Positions 35,182 through 44,447 of a stretch of 64,000 nt of DNA are shown piece by piece (position 1 is the first letter of the stretch; every line of letters begins with the position of its first letter). Both the position numbers and the translations under genes were made by a program. Below the pieces are notes generated by a model. It did not search any database and had not been told where the DNA came from. It saw nothing but the letters and a program-made list of their open reading frames with translations. Origin of the DNA: Anaerococcus sp. Marseille-P3915 (GTDB lineage: Bacteria > Bacillota > Clostridia > Tissierellales > Peptoniphilaceae); NCBI RefSeq assembly GCF_900258475.1, contig NZ_LT984887.1, positions 1,188,306 to 1,252,305 on the forward strand, in the 5' to 3' direction.

Positions 35182-35918
35182 TATCTTACCTCCCATAAAT
35201 AAAGCCCTGCTGGAGAAAGGGCTGGATTTGCTCTTTTTTTATTTTCTTTGTCAAAAAAGGCCCTAAATTCATCAAGACTTAACTTGCCTCTGGCAAGTTC
35301 TACTAGGCTACCTGACATTATCCTAACTTGGTTATGAAGAAATGAATTTGCCCTAAAAAATAAATTTAGCCTAGGACCATCTTGACTAAAATAACAATCA
35401 TCGATTGTCCTTATAGTATTTATCTTAAGGTCTGTATCTTCCTTCATAAAGAGCCTAAAATCATGGGTTCCTTTTAGGACATCAAGCCCCTCTTTTAACT
35501 TATCTAAATCAAGCCTATATGTTATATTTTCCATATAAAACCTGTATACTGGATGCATAAGCCTATCTTGATAGATTACATACTTGTAGGTCTTATCTAG
35601 GCAAGAAAATCTAGCGTGGAAATTAAGGTCTACTTCCTTTGAAGAAAGGGCTAAAATATCATCAGGCAGATGAGCTTGGATATGGTAGGAAAAGGCCTTG
35701 GGATTTATATCAGATGCAGTTAGGAAATTAAAATAAAAACTCCTAGCATGTACTCCCCTATCTGTCCTTCCGCAAGCTATTATCCTGTTTTCTTCCCCAC
35801 TTACCTTATTGACTGCCTTTTTTATTTCTTCTTCGATGGTTCTTACATCCTTTTGGTATTGAACTCCAGAAAAGCCTGACCCATCAAAGGCTACTTCCAT
35901 CAGTACATTTTTTACCAT
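35178..35918 (-). CDS. truA: tRNA pseudouridine(38-40) synthase TruA
   Basis: About 246 residues. It converts uridines 38-40 of the tRNA anticodon arm to pseudouridine. The catalytic Asp lies in the family block CGRTDRGVHARSFYFNF. Further signs are MEVAFDGSGFSGVQYQ near the N-terminus, LNFHARFSCLDKTYKYVIY and the C-terminal FRANSFLHNQVRIMSG. I use the ATG at 35918, which overlaps the ecfT stop; 35900 (shorter) is also possible. A longer frame to 35978 lacks support. The ecfA1-ecfA2-ecfT-truA order is classical in Firmicutes. Confidence 0.95.
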   Translation of the reverse strand: MVKNVLMEVAFDGSGFSGVQYQKDVRTIEEEIKKAVNKVSGEENRIIACGRTDRGVHARSFYFNFLTASDINPKAFSYHIQAHLPDDILALSSKEVDLNFHARFSCLDKTYKYVIYQDRLMHPVYRFYMENITYRLDLDKLKEGLDVLKGTHDFRLFMKEDTDLKINTIRTIDDCYFSQDGPRLNLFFRANSFLHNQVRIMSGSLVELARGKLSLDEFRAFFDKENKKRANPALSPAGLYLWEVRY

Positions 35919-36709
35919 ACAAAATACATTACTATTATGATTATACAAAAGATTGTAAAGCCAATTAGGCTTATCCAATCGATCTTTTTCATATGAATTT
36001 CATTTAATCTTGTGCGCTCTTCGCCTATCCTATAAAGCCTAGCTTCCATAGCTGTTGCAAGATCTCCTGATCTTTTTAGGGCATTTATAAACAAAGGCAC
36101 AAGTAGTGGAACCATTGACACGGCCCTATCTATGATATTTCCACTTTCAAAGTCAGCTCCTCTTGCCATCTGGGCCATCTTTATCTTATTTGCTTCATCA
36201 AAGAGTGTTGGGATAAACCTTAGTGATATTGATATCATCATAGCAAGCTCTCCTGCTGGAAAACCAATCTTTTTAAGTGGTGAAAATAGCTTTTCTAGAC
36301 CATAGGTTAATTCCATTGGACTTGTTGTGTAAGTTAGGACTGATGTTGATAAGATTATTAGGATTAGCCTTAAAATTGTAAAGGCAGTCCTATAGAGTCC
36401 TTCTTCAGTAAATTTAAGAGGTCCGACTGTAAAGATTACCTTGCCTGGTGTGGTTACAAGGTTAATTAGACCTGTTAGTACTATTATGAAAATTAAGGGC
36501 TTAAGGGACCTAAGGATTGACTTAAATGGTATCTTTGCAACTGCAAGCATAGCTATTAAAAGAATTACAAAGGGAATATAAGTGTAAAAGTCCTTAACAA
36601 AAAATATTGTAATTATATATAAAAATACCCCCACAATCTTAACTCTTGGGTCAAGCCTGTGGATGAAGGTATCAAAAGGTAGGTATTGTCCTATTGTAAT
36701 ATTAGCCAT
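35912..36709 (-). CDS. ecfT: ECF transporter transmembrane component EcfT
   Basis: A 265-residue membrane protein with five to six helices. It is the scaffold that couples EcfA1A2 ATP hydrolysis to vitamin-binding S components. Visible are the family's coupling motifs with Ala-Arg-Gly (MAQMARGAD) and a second ATMEARLY/ALKRSGDL region near 215-235. Starts 8 bp inside ecfA2. No S component is encoded nearby, as usual for group II ECF systems in which S components are scattered. Confidence 0.95.
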   Translation of the reverse strand: MANITIGQYLPFDTFIHRLDPRVKIVGVFLYIITIFFVKDFYTYIPFVILLIAMLAVAKIPFKSILRSLKPLIFIIVLTGLINLVTTPGKVIFTVGPLKFTEEGLYRTAFTILRLILIILSTSVLTYTTSPMELTYGLEKLFSPLKKIGFPAGELAMMISISLRFIPTLFDEANKIKMAQMARGADFESGNIIDRAVSMVPLLVPLFINALKRSGDLATAMEARLYRIGEERTRLNEIHMKKIDWISLIGFTIFCIIIIVMYFVW

Positions 36710-37559
36710 TCTTAGCTCCTAAGTGCTTGTAAAGTTCTTCTATCGCCTTATCAACTGTGTAAATTTTATCATCTACATCTGGATTTTTCTTCTTGTAGGC
36801 CCTCATAAATTTTGTAATTTGAGGTACATCAAGTCCGATTGATTCTAGGTCTACTTGGGTGAAGGTCTCAAAAGTTGACTTATCTGAGTAAACTTCTCCC
36901 TTGTTCATAACAATTACCCTATCAACATATTCTGCCACATCTTCCATAGAATGGCTAACTAATACTATCGAAAGCTCATCGTCATTATTGTATATATCTA
37001 GGATTTCAGAAAATATCTCATCTCGTCCTATAGGGTCAAGTCCTGCTGTAAGCTCATCTAAAACCAAAACCTTTGGATTCATCGAAAGGATTCCTGCAAC
37101 GGCAACCCTTCTTTGCTGACCACCTGATATTTCAAAAGGTGATACATCCTTATAGGTCTCATAATCAAGGCCTACCTTGGCCATGGCAGATCTAACTCTC
37201 TTGTCAATCTCATCTTCCTTAAGGCCCATATTTTTAGGACCAAAGGCAATATCTTTGGCTATGGTTTCTTCAAATAGCTGGTTTTCTGGATATTGGAAGA
37301 CTAGGCCAACCTTAAATCTGGCAGCCTTTCTCTTTGCCTTTTCCTTAGAATTTATTCCATCTATTATGACATCTCCATGACTTGGGATCAAAAGACCATT
37401 TAAAAGTTGGACTAGGGTTGACTTACCTGAGCCCGTTTGGCCTATAAGGCCTATTATTTCTTTGCTATTTATCTCTAGGTTGATATCTTTTAGGGCATAT
37501 ACCTCATTTGGCAGGCCCTCGTTGTAGATATAATCAACATCCTTTATTTCTATTTTCAT
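36702..37559 (-). CDS. ecfA2: ECF transporter ATPase EcfA2
   Basis: 285 residues, Walker A GQTGSGKST, Q-loop FQYPENQLF, signature ISGGQQRR, Walker B VLVLDELTAGLDP and VSHSMEDVA. Walker B shows Leu where many ATPases have Pro (DELT), common in the second ECF ATPase. It functions as a heterodimer with EcfA1 and energises vitamin uptake. The start overlaps the ecfA1 stop by 4 bp. Confidence 0.95.
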   Translation of the reverse strand: MKIEIKDVDYIYNEGLPNEVYALKDINLEINSKEIIGLIGQTGSGKSTLVQLLNGLLIPSHGDVIIDGINSKEKAKRKAARFKVGLVFQYPENQLFEETIAKDIAFGPKNMGLKEDEIDKRVRSAMAKVGLDYETYKDVSPFEISGGQQRRVAVAGILSMNPKVLVLDELTAGLDPIGRDEIFSEILDIYNNDDELSIVLVSHSMEDVAEYVDRVIVMNKGEVYSDKSTFETFTQVDLESIGLDVPQITKFMRAYKKKNPDVDDKIYTVDKAIEELYKHLGAKNG

Positions 37560-38377
37560 ATGCTTTCCAAAAACTCCTCAGCTGTAAGGGGTAGTCTATC
37601 AAATTCGACCCCTTTTTTTGAAAGTCCGTAAGCTACTTCTGTCACTTGTGGCACTGCTAGGCCTAGCTCTTTCATCTTATCTACTTGGGAGAAGACTTCT
37701 CTGCTTGTGCCCTCTAGGGCCTTTTTGCCCGAATCTAGGACTACTATCTTATCGGCAAGGACAGCCTCTTCCATGTAGTGGGTAACGTAGATTATTGTTT
37801 TCTTGTAATCTTTATTTAAGCTTTGGATTAACTCAATTACATCCTTACGACCTTGGGGATCAAGCATGGCTGTTGGTTCATCAAAGATTATATAATCTGA
37901 TAGCATGGCAATAACACCCGCAATTGATACCCTCTGCTTTTGGCCACCTGAGAGGTTAGATGGGTTTCTTTTCTTAAAGGCACTCATACCAACTAGGTCG
38001 ATGGCCTTATCTACCCTTTCCCTAAGTTCAGGATGCTCTACCCTTAGATTTTCTGGCCCAAAGGCAACTTCTTCTTCGACAGTTGTGGCAACCATTTGGT
38101 TATCAGGATTTTGAAATACCATTGAGCATTTTTTTCTTATCTCCCACTGGTTTTCTTCATTACTGACTATCCCATCTATACTTATTGTGCCTGCACTTGG
38201 CGAAATTTGAGCATTCAAGAGCTTGCCAAGGGTGGACTTGCCTGAGCCGTTGTGGCCCAAAATTGCTACAAAGTCCCCCTTTTCTATATCAATGGATATA
38301 TTATCCAAAGCTGTCTTTCCTTCTGTTTCTTCGTCTATACCTGGGTAGGTATAGGTCACATTTTCAATTTTTATCAT
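37556..38377 (-). CDS. ecfA1: ECF transporter ATPase EcfA1
   Basis: 273 residues: Walker A GHNGSGKST, Q-loop FQNPDNQMV, signature LSGGQKQR, Walker B YIIFDEPTAMLDP and VTHYMEEA. The FQNPDNQ block is diagnostic for ECF ATPases. It is preceded by the transpeptidase gene with an 8-bp gap and followed directly by ecfA2. Confidence 0.95.
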   Translation of the reverse strand: MIKIENVTYTYPGIDEETEGKTALDNISIDIEKGDFVAILGHNGSGKSTLGKLLNAQISPSAGTISIDGIVSNEENQWEIRKKCSMVFQNPDNQMVATTVEEEVAFGPENLRVEHPELRERVDKAIDLVGMSAFKKRNPSNLSGGQKQRVSIAGVIAMLSDYIIFDEPTAMLDPQGRKDVIELIQSLNKDYKKTIIYVTHYMEEAVLADKIVVLDSGKKALEGTSREVFSQVDKMKELGLAVPQVTEVAYGLSKKGVEFDRLPLTAEEFLESI

Positions 38378-38385
38378 CTTTCTTC

Positions 38386-39801
38386 CTAATAAGACATAGC
38401 TGGACTGTTGCTTGTGCTTGATTCATATACAACTACCGGTAGGCCAAATGGTACCATTTCAAATAGCTTGGCTGCCATTGCTGGTGGCATATTTAGACAA
38501 CCGTGGCTACCGTTTGAGAAATATATTCCTCCGCCAAAGCCGCCTCTCCATGGAGCATCGTGGAAGCCTTCTCCATCCCATCCTATTGGCATCCAATAAG
38601 ATACTGGGGTTGCATACCTTCCACCATTCATATCTGCACCCTTGAGGGTTGTATTTCTTTGTTTAGATTGGATTGAGCCTACACCTACGTTGCTTGCCCA
38701 GGTAGTGGATGTAGGTAGACCTGATACTATTGATGTTTCTAAAACTATGTTTCCATCTTGATAATACCACATATATTGTCTTGATAGGTCTACTTCTATA
38801 TAGCTATCACCTAAATCCCCACCATCTTCATATCTAGCATAACCAGCCCTTTGATAAACTGGTTCTATATCTCCGGATTTTCTAGTGTTGATTAGTTCAT
38901 ATACCTTATCTATTGTTGCTGCTTGGTCTAAGATAAAACCGTAAACTCCTGGATTTACAGTAATCTTTCCTATGCCAGTTGCAGAAAATGTTCTGTTTTT
39001 GCCATAGGTATTGGTTTTATCAGCTACTTCTTCAATAAATTTAGCAAGTCTATCATAGTTTAATTCAAAGCTTGTTCCATTTGTATCAAACATATCGACA
39101 AGTTCTTGTCCTTCAAGCTTTATGTCAAATCCATTGAAGTTGAATTTTACTTTTAAACCCTCTATTGTCTTTCCATCTGCTAATAATTTTTCTAATTCTT
39201 TTGAATTATTTTTAACTTGAGGATTGATATAATCACTATCATCTAGGACTATTTCTTCCTTGTGAGAATAAATAGCATCCTTTATTTTTGCATCAAGTTT
39301 GTTAGGGTCGATCATATTTCCCATTACTTCTGGTATTATTGTAAAGGCCCCGTCGTTGTATTTTAAACTTGCATTTTCTGGCTTTGTAACATTTATCATA
39401 AGGGCAGATGTACTTACGAGTTTTTCTAATTTTTTCTCATCATATTTTATATTATAATCAAAAGTAAATTCATCATTCGCCACATTTGCAAAGGCTAGTG
39501 GCCATTTGAATGGGTTTTGGTCAATAGATGCTGATTCTGGGATTGATGCCTTATAATCTACATCTTTAAGGTTGATTGTTGTAGCTCTTTCATCCCTGCC
39601 TTTGATATTTATAGAAAAGCTTTCAGCTGGCTTCTTAAATGCCTCTTCTTTAGATGCATATGATATGTCCTTACCATTTACAAAGGTATTTGGAAGGGCT
39701 ATAAAAGCAAAGACCACTGTTACTATTAAATATAATCCTATTATTACAAGTAAGCCTATTAAAAGTCCTCTAGACTTCTTGTTGTTTCTTTCGTCTGTCA
39801 A
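38386..39801 (-). CDS. L,D-transpeptidase with YkuD domain
   Basis: 471 residues. A short basic cytoplasmic N-terminus leads into one membrane helix (about 12-35), then an extracellular region with a PG_binding_4-like repeat domain (about 60-320) and the C-terminal YkuD catalytic domain (about 340-465). The catalytic block is SHGCLNMPP with His 433 and Cys 435. Such enzymes form 3-3 cross-links in peptidoglycan or anchor proteins. They are insensitive to most penicillins. Overlaps the upstream methyltransferase gene by 4 bp (ATGA) and sits in the same operon as ecfA1. Confidence 0.92.
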   Translation of the reverse strand: MTDERNNKKSRGLLIGLLVIIGLYLIVTVVFAFIALPNTFVNGKDISYASKEEAFKKPAESFSINIKGRDERATTINLKDVDYKASIPESASIDQNPFKWPLAFANVANDEFTFDYNIKYDEKKLEKLVSTSALMINVTKPENASLKYNDGAFTIIPEVMGNMIDPNKLDAKIKDAIYSHKEEIVLDDSDYINPQVKNNSKELEKLLADGKTIEGLKVKFNFNGFDIKLEGQELVDMFDTNGTSFELNYDRLAKFIEEVADKTNTYGKNRTFSATGIGKITVNPGVYGFILDQAATIDKVYELINTRKSGDIEPVYQRAGYARYEDGGDLGDSYIEVDLSRQYMWYYQDGNIVLETSIVSGLPTSTTWASNVGVGSIQSKQRNTTLKGADMNGGRYATPVSYWMPIGWDGEGFHDAPWRGGFGGGIYFSNGSHGCLNMPPAMAAKLFEMVPFGLPVVVYESSTSNSPAMSY

Positions 39802-40931
39802 AAGTCCTCCTTGCTTGGTTTTTTGCCATAATATTGGTAGAAATCTACCTTTTGGCCACCATTATATAACTTTCTTTTTCTAGATAATTTCCTCTTAAAT
39901 TTCCTATCAAACTTATCATCTGCGCTTATAAAATATAAAGACCAGGTGTCAAGCCTTGCTAGCTTGTTGTTTATCTTTTTATAAATTTCGTCCATATTTA
40001 TGTCAGATAGCCTAAGTCCGTAGGGTGGATTGGATATAAATATACCGTAATCATCCTTAAGTGCCACAGATGAAATATCTCTTGTTATAAAAGATATATC
40101 TTCTTCTACACCGGCATTTATGGCATTTTGCTTGGCAAGACTTATGGCCCTGCCTGATATGTCTGAGCCTAAGATATTTAGCTTTTTAGAATAATCTATC
40201 CTTGCTAAGGCTTCTTTTTTAGCATCTTGATAAACTTCAGGCCCTATAAATTTAAATTTATTAAAGTCAAAGTCCCTATCTATGCCAGGGGCTATATTTC
40301 TAGCTATCCTTGCAGCTTCTATAAGGATTGTCCCCGACCCACAAAAGCCATCGAATAAAAATCTTTCTGGCTTATAAAAAGATAGGTCTACAAGGGCTGC
40401 CGCAATATTTTCCCTGAGGGGTGCCTTTACAGAATCCTCCCTATAGCCTCTCTTATGAAGACCCTCTCCAGATGTATCAAGGCAGATACTTGCCCTATCC
40501 CTATCTAGCATTATCTCGATTTTGACTCTTTCGGCTGATTTTTCAAAATGTTTGACCTTATAAAAGGCCCTTAACTTATCTATTATGGCCTTTTCGCTTA
40601 TAGATTGGATTGACCTTAAAGAAAATAGCATAGACTTGTAGGTCCTTGCATTTACTATAAAATTGCTGTCCTTATTTAAGATATTTTGCCAAGAAATTTT
40701 ATTTACTCCCTCAAAGAGTTCCTCAAAATCTCTTGCCATAAAAGATCCTATTTCTAGGAAGATCCTATCTGCATGCCTTAAATTTATATTTAATTTTCCT
40801 AAGTCGCTAATCTTGCCATTTAAGACAATCATCCCATCACTTACTTCAAAATCTTCATAGCCTAAATCTCTTAGTTGAAATTTGACTAGGCTTTCAAGGC
40901 CGAAGCTTGTGGTAATTAGTATTTTTTCCAT
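39798..40931 (-). CDS. THUMP-domain rRNA methyltransferase (RlmL/YpsC family)
   Basis: 377 residues. The N-terminal part (about 1-155) is a ferredoxin-like/THUMP RNA-binding unit; the C-terminal is an UPF0020-type SAM-dependent methyltransferase. Motif I is FLFDGFCGSGTILIEAA, followed by NILGSDISGRAISLAKQN and the catalytic NPPY in IFISNPPYGLRL, typical of N2-guanine methylation of 23S rRNA. First gene of the large operon; a TATAAT lies about 15 bp before its start, with a poor -35. Confidence 0.9.
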   Translation of the reverse strand: MEKILITTSFGLESLVKFQLRDLGYEDFEVSDGMIVLNGKISDLGKLNINLRHADRIFLEIGSFMARDFEELFEGVNKISWQNILNKDSNFIVNARTYKSMLFSLRSIQSISEKAIIDKLRAFYKVKHFEKSAERVKIEIMLDRDRASICLDTSGEGLHKRGYREDSVKAPLRENIAAALVDLSFYKPERFLFDGFCGSGTILIEAARIARNIAPGIDRDFDFNKFKFIGPEVYQDAKKEALARIDYSKKLNILGSDISGRAISLAKQNAINAGVEEDISFITRDISSVALKDDYGIFISNPPYGLRLSDINMDEIYKKINNKLARLDTWSLYFISADDKFDRKFKRKLSRKRKLYNGGQKVDFYQYYGKKPSKEDF

Positions 40932-40978
40932 AGTTTTATTATAACAGTTTTTTAAAGCTTTTCATCTTTTTTGGCACA

Positions 40979-40999
40979 AGAAAAGCCACAAAAGTGGCT
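40979..40999 (-). terminator. terminator of the FAD oxidoreductase-hydrolase operon
   Basis: AGCCAC-TTTT-GTGGCT on the minus strand followed by TTTC, a few bases after the hydrolase stop codon. Confidence 0.7.
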
Positions 41000-41004
41000 G
41001 ATTT

Positions 41005-41829
41005 CTAAATTAAATTTTTCAAAAACTCATAAGTCTTGGAAAAGACGATGTTTCTCACATCTTCATTGGTAAAGGAGTGGTCTGCTTGGTCGATTTCTTC
41101 ATAGGTCGCATATTTGAAAGCTTTTTGCAATTTCTCATTTGCATCCCTAAATACCAAGGCATCCTTATTTCCTCTTAGGATTTGTACCTTGCCTTCATAT
41201 TCTTTGGCCTTGCCATAGATATCCTTTAGTATAAAGTCCAAGAGGAAATTGATATGGAGTCTCTTTCCTCCAATATCAGCATCCCTAATGCTTGCTACAA
41301 GCTCATCGAAAGATTGGCCAGCCTTTATCTTGCTCTGACTTAGGGCTTCTCCCTCAAACACTGTCTTTGCCATGACCTTTAGATAGTCCTTATCGTTCAT
41401 ATCGCTTGCTGGAGCTAAAAGTACTATGGCCTTAGGCTTTAGTTTATAGGCTAGAAGTGTTGATATTACTCCACCTAGGGAATGACCTATCCAGAAAATC
41501 TTATCCTTGTCAACGAAATATTTAAGCCTTGCAAAGTCATTTATCATTTCTGCTTCTTCAAGCTCTCTTGATACGGTCATATCATAAAAGCTTCCGTCTG
41601 ATTCACCAGAACCTGAAAAATCAAATCTGATTGTGACAAAGCCTCTATCTGTAAGATATTTTGAATGTTGGATTCTAAAATCTGTTGACCCATTCCTATC
41701 ACCCCCAAAACCGTGAAAGAAGATGGCTGTTGGGTATTTCTTGTTGGCATCAAAATCATCAGGGGTGTTTATCACACCCCTTAAAATTATGCCATCTGCT
41801 TTTCTTATCTCTTGGTAGATGTATTTCAT
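41005..41829 (-). CDS. alpha/beta hydrolase (esterase-like)
   Basis: About 274 residues with the alpha/beta-hydrolase fold: oxyanion block FFHGFGGDRNGS near residue 37, nucleophile elbow WIGHSLGG (Ser near 108), an Asp candidate in LRGNKDALV and the catalytic His in QADHSFTNED. No signal peptide. The sequence layout resembles small acyl/feruloyl-type esterases, but the substrate is unknown. The start at 41829 overlaps the oxidoreductase stop as TAATG, so the two genes are translationally coupled. The longer frame (41862) is not supported. Confidence 0.85.
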   Translation of the reverse strand: MKYIYQEIRKADGIILRGVINTPDDFDANKKYPTAIFFHGFGGDRNGSTDFRIQHSKYLTDRGFVTIRFDFSGSGESDGSFYDMTVSRELEEAEMINDFARLKYFVDKDKIFWIGHSLGGVISTLLAYKLKPKAIVLLAPASDMNDKDYLKVMAKTVFEGEALSQSKIKAGQSFDELVASIRDADIGGKRLHINFLLDFILKDIYGKAKEYEGKVQILRGNKDALVFRDANEKLQKAFKYATYEEIDQADHSFTNEDVRNIVFSKTYEFLKNLI

Positions 41830-43199
41830 TAGGCTAAAACTCTTGCAACTTCTATTCCACAAGCTGATGCTTGGGATAGAGAGTGGGTTGCTCCTGAACC
41901 ATCACCTATACAATATAGGCCTTTTTGGGTTGATTCAAATTTATCATCTACTTCTACTTCTGAGTTGTAGAATTTAACTTCGATTCCATATAATAAGGTA
42001 TCATCATTTGCCATACCTGGTGCTATCTTATCTAGCTGGTAGATCATCTCGATTATATCATCAAGCTGTCTCTTTGGCATTACTAGAGATAAATCTCCTG
42101 GTGTTGCCTGCATGGTTGGCTTGGTAAAGGACTTGGCCATTCTTCTTTCTGATGAACGACGACCCTTGATTAGGTCTCCAAATCTTTGCATCAAAACTCC
42201 CCCACCTAGCATATTTGAAAGCCTAGCTATTGATTCACCATATTCATTTGAGTCTTCAAATGGCTCTGTAAACCTATTTGTAACCAGAAGGGCAAAGTTT
42301 GTGTTTGCTGATTGTAACTTAGAATCTGTAAAGGAGTGGCCATTTACAGTTAGGATTCCATTAGTGTTTTCTGTTACAACATGACCGTAAGGGTTCATAC
42401 AAAATGTCCTTACAACGTCATTATATTGCTTGGTTTGATACATTATCTTTGCTTCATAAACATCATCTGTTATATGCTTAAAGACTTCTGCTGGCACTTC
42501 TATCCTAAGGCCTATATCAACCCTATTTCTCTTAGATTTGATATTGAATTTATCACAAACCTCACCTATCCACTTAGATCCAGACCTACCTGCAGCAAGA
42601 ACTATATCATCAGCCCTGAAAGTTTCTCCCTTATTAGTTTTAACTATATATTTTTCATCTTCATAGTCTACATCGGTGACCATGGTTGAAAATTCAAAGT
42701 CTATCTTATCTTTTACATAGTCAAAGATTCTTTGAAGGATTAGCTTGTTTCTATCCGTACCAAAGTGGCGAACCTTGGCATCTAATAAGTGAAGGTCATG
42801 TCTTAGGCATATTGTCTTAAGGTTGTTTTTGTCTGTGGAATATAACTCAAGGTCATCTCCTCCGTCAAAATCCATTAGGACACTATCTACATATTCCATA
42901 AGCTCCATGGCCTTTTTTTCTCCAACATACCTATGTAAATCTCCACCAAAATTGGTTGTTATGTTGTATTTGCCGTCAGATAGGGTGCCTGCACCACCAA
43001 AACCATACATGATGTTACATGGCTTACATCCTATGCAGTGGTCAACCTTGCCATCTGTAATCGGACAAGACCTGTTTTCTACTTTTCTACCACCATCGAT
43101 TATGAGGACCTTTTTCTTTGTATCAAGCTTAGTTAATTCATAAGCCAAAAAAGCTCCTGCTGCTCCTGCACCTACTACAATAATGTCATAGTCTTTCAT
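41829..43199 (-). CDS. FAD-dependent oxidoreductase
   Basis: 456 residues. The Rossmann fingerprint IIVVGAGAAGAFLAYEL at residues 5-21 binds FAD. A cysteine-rich stretch follows (CPITDGKVDHCIGCKPC at about 45-61), then GFGGAGTLSDGK. A second FAD-contacting block DDIVLAAGRSGSKW lies near 200 and the C-terminal YCIGDGSGATHSL block is characteristic. It matches a widespread but uncharacterised family of NAD(P)/FAD-dependent proteins. The Cys motif could bind a cluster or do thiol chemistry. The reaction is unknown. Cotranscribed with the hydrolase. Confidence 0.85.
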   Translation of the reverse strand: MKDYDIIVVGAGAAGAFLAYELTKLDTKKKVLIIDGGRKVENRSCPITDGKVDHCIGCKPCNIMYGFGGAGTLSDGKYNITTNFGGDLHRYVGEKKAMELMEYVDSVLMDFDGGDDLELYSTDKNNLKTICLRHDLHLLDAKVRHFGTDRNKLILQRIFDYVKDKIDFEFSTMVTDVDYEDEKYIVKTNKGETFRADDIVLAAGRSGSKWIGEVCDKFNIKSKRNRVDIGLRIEVPAEVFKHITDDVYEAKIMYQTKQYNDVVRTFCMNPYGHVVTENTNGILTVNGHSFTDSKLQSANTNFALLVTNRFTEPFEDSNEYGESIARLSNMLGGGVLMQRFGDLIKGRRSSERRMAKSFTKPTMQATPGDLSLVMPKRQLDDIIEMIYQLDKIAPGMANDDTLLYGIEVKFYNSEVEVDDKFESTQKGLYCIGDGSGATHSLSQASACGIEVARVLA

Positions 43200-43312
43200 G
43201 ATTTCTCCTCTTCTTAGAATTCTACTTAACCTGCTATATTATACGATTTATAAGCTTTTTAGCAAACATTTTTATATTTTTTCGGATAAAGTGTTAAATT
43301 TTATGTAAACTA

Positions 43313-43341
43313 TTGAGAATTTGTTAAGAATTAAGTAAAAT
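43313..43341 (+). promoter_or_regulatory. promoter of azlCD
   Basis: TTGAGA (43313-43318) and TAAAAT (43336-43341) with exactly 17 bp between, about 58 bp before azlC. Confidence 0.65.
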
Positions 43342-43399
43342 ACCTGTAATGATATTTATAATTTTTAGGTAATAAAGATTTTATTAGAAAGGAATTTTT

Positions 43400-44083
43400 A
43401 TGAAAAAAGCTTTTGAAAGGGCCTTGCCCTATACAGTACCAGTTATAATCGGCTATATGTTTTTAGGTATAACCTTTGGTATTATGGTCAGTCAAGAGGG
43501 TTACAACCCACTTTTCGCACCATTTTTATCACTAACAATCTATGCTGGTAGCATGCAATTTATAATACTACCCCTCCTTAAGACTGATATTTCTATCATA
43601 GCAATTATTATCCTAACCCTATCAGTCAACATAAGGATGATGTTTTATGGGGTAAGCATGATCAAAGAATACAAGAGTTCAAGGAGCAAGTTTCTCTTTA
43701 TATTAACACTTTCAGATGAAACCTTCGCCCTTGATACTTCTATTAAGCCACCAGCAGATGTCAAAAAAAGTGATTTTTTCTTGGCAATTGGCCTTATAAA
43801 TTATTTGGTATGGGCTATCGCTACTTACATAGGCGCCCTACTTGGCAATCTAATTAGCTTTAATACCATGGGGATGGACTTTGTCCTAACCGCACTTTTC
43901 CTAGTGCTCTTGGTTGAGCAATATTTTGCAACTAAAAACCACAAGCCACTAAAGATTGGCCTAGCCCTATCTATAGTAGCACTTTTGATATTTAAGCCAG
44001 ATAATTTTATGATACCAGCACTACTTTTAATTGTTTTAAGCCTATATGGCCTCAGGGAAAGAATCGAGGAAAAAAATGTCTAG
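43400..44083 (+). CDS. azlC: AzlC family branched-chain amino acid exporter, large subunit
   Basis: A 227-residue membrane protein with about six helices. AzlC signature features: an N-terminal ALPYTVPVIIGYMFLGITFGIM, SLTIYAGSMQFIIL near 55 and NIRMMFYGVSM near 82. With AzlD it exports valine, leucine, isoleucine or analogues. AAAGGAA lies upstream. It overlaps azlD by 8 bp. Confidence 0.93.
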   Translation: MKKAFERALPYTVPVIIGYMFLGITFGIMVSQEGYNPLFAPFLSLTIYAGSMQFIILPLLKTDISIIAIIILTLSVNIRMMFYGVSMIKEYKSSRSKFLFILTLSDETFALDTSIKPPADVKKSDFFLAIGLINYLVWAIATYIGALLGNLISFNTMGMDFVLTALFLVLLVEQYFATKNHKPLKIGLALSIVALLIFKPDNFMIPALLLIVLSLYGLRERIEEKNV

Positions 44084-44396
44084 AATACTAATGATAGTCT
44101 TTGCATCAGCCCTAACTACTTTTTTAATCAGGTCAACACCTTTTTTCTTCTTTTCAAAAAAAGACCTGCCTGATTTAATTAAATATTTTGGCAAGTACTT
44201 ACCCTTTGCCCTTATGCCCCTACTTGTAGTTTTTGCCTTAAGAAATATAAATGTTTTGGCCTACCCTTATGGACTGCCTGAAATAATAGCATCAGCTACA
44301 GTAATTATTCTCCATGCTAAATTTAAAAAGCTCTTTATTTCAATATCTGTAGGCACTTTTGTCTATATGGTATTAATTCAATTAGTTTTTCTTTAA
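44076..44396 (+). CDS. azlD: AzlD family small exporter subunit
   Basis: About 106 residues with three to four hydrophobic helices and the family pattern ALTTFLIRSTPFFFF near the N-terminus and GKYLPFALMPLLVV in the middle. I place the start at 44076, with GAGGA seven bases upstream. The gene overlaps the azlC stop. The two subunits form the branched-chain amino acid exporter. Confidence 0.92.
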   Translation: MSRILMIVFASALTTFLIRSTPFFFFSKKDLPDLIKYFGKYLPFALMPLLVVFALRNINVLAYPYGLPEIIASATVIILHAKFKKLFISISVGTFVYMVLIQLVFL

Positions 44397-44447
44397 ATTA
44401 GTAGTAAAATAAAGTCTAAGAAAAGAAATAAGTTTAGAGGAGAAACC

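Noticed and set aside
35919-35978. Longer TruA start
   Set aside because: The additional residues overlap ecfT, have no ribosome site and are absent from the conserved TruA domain.
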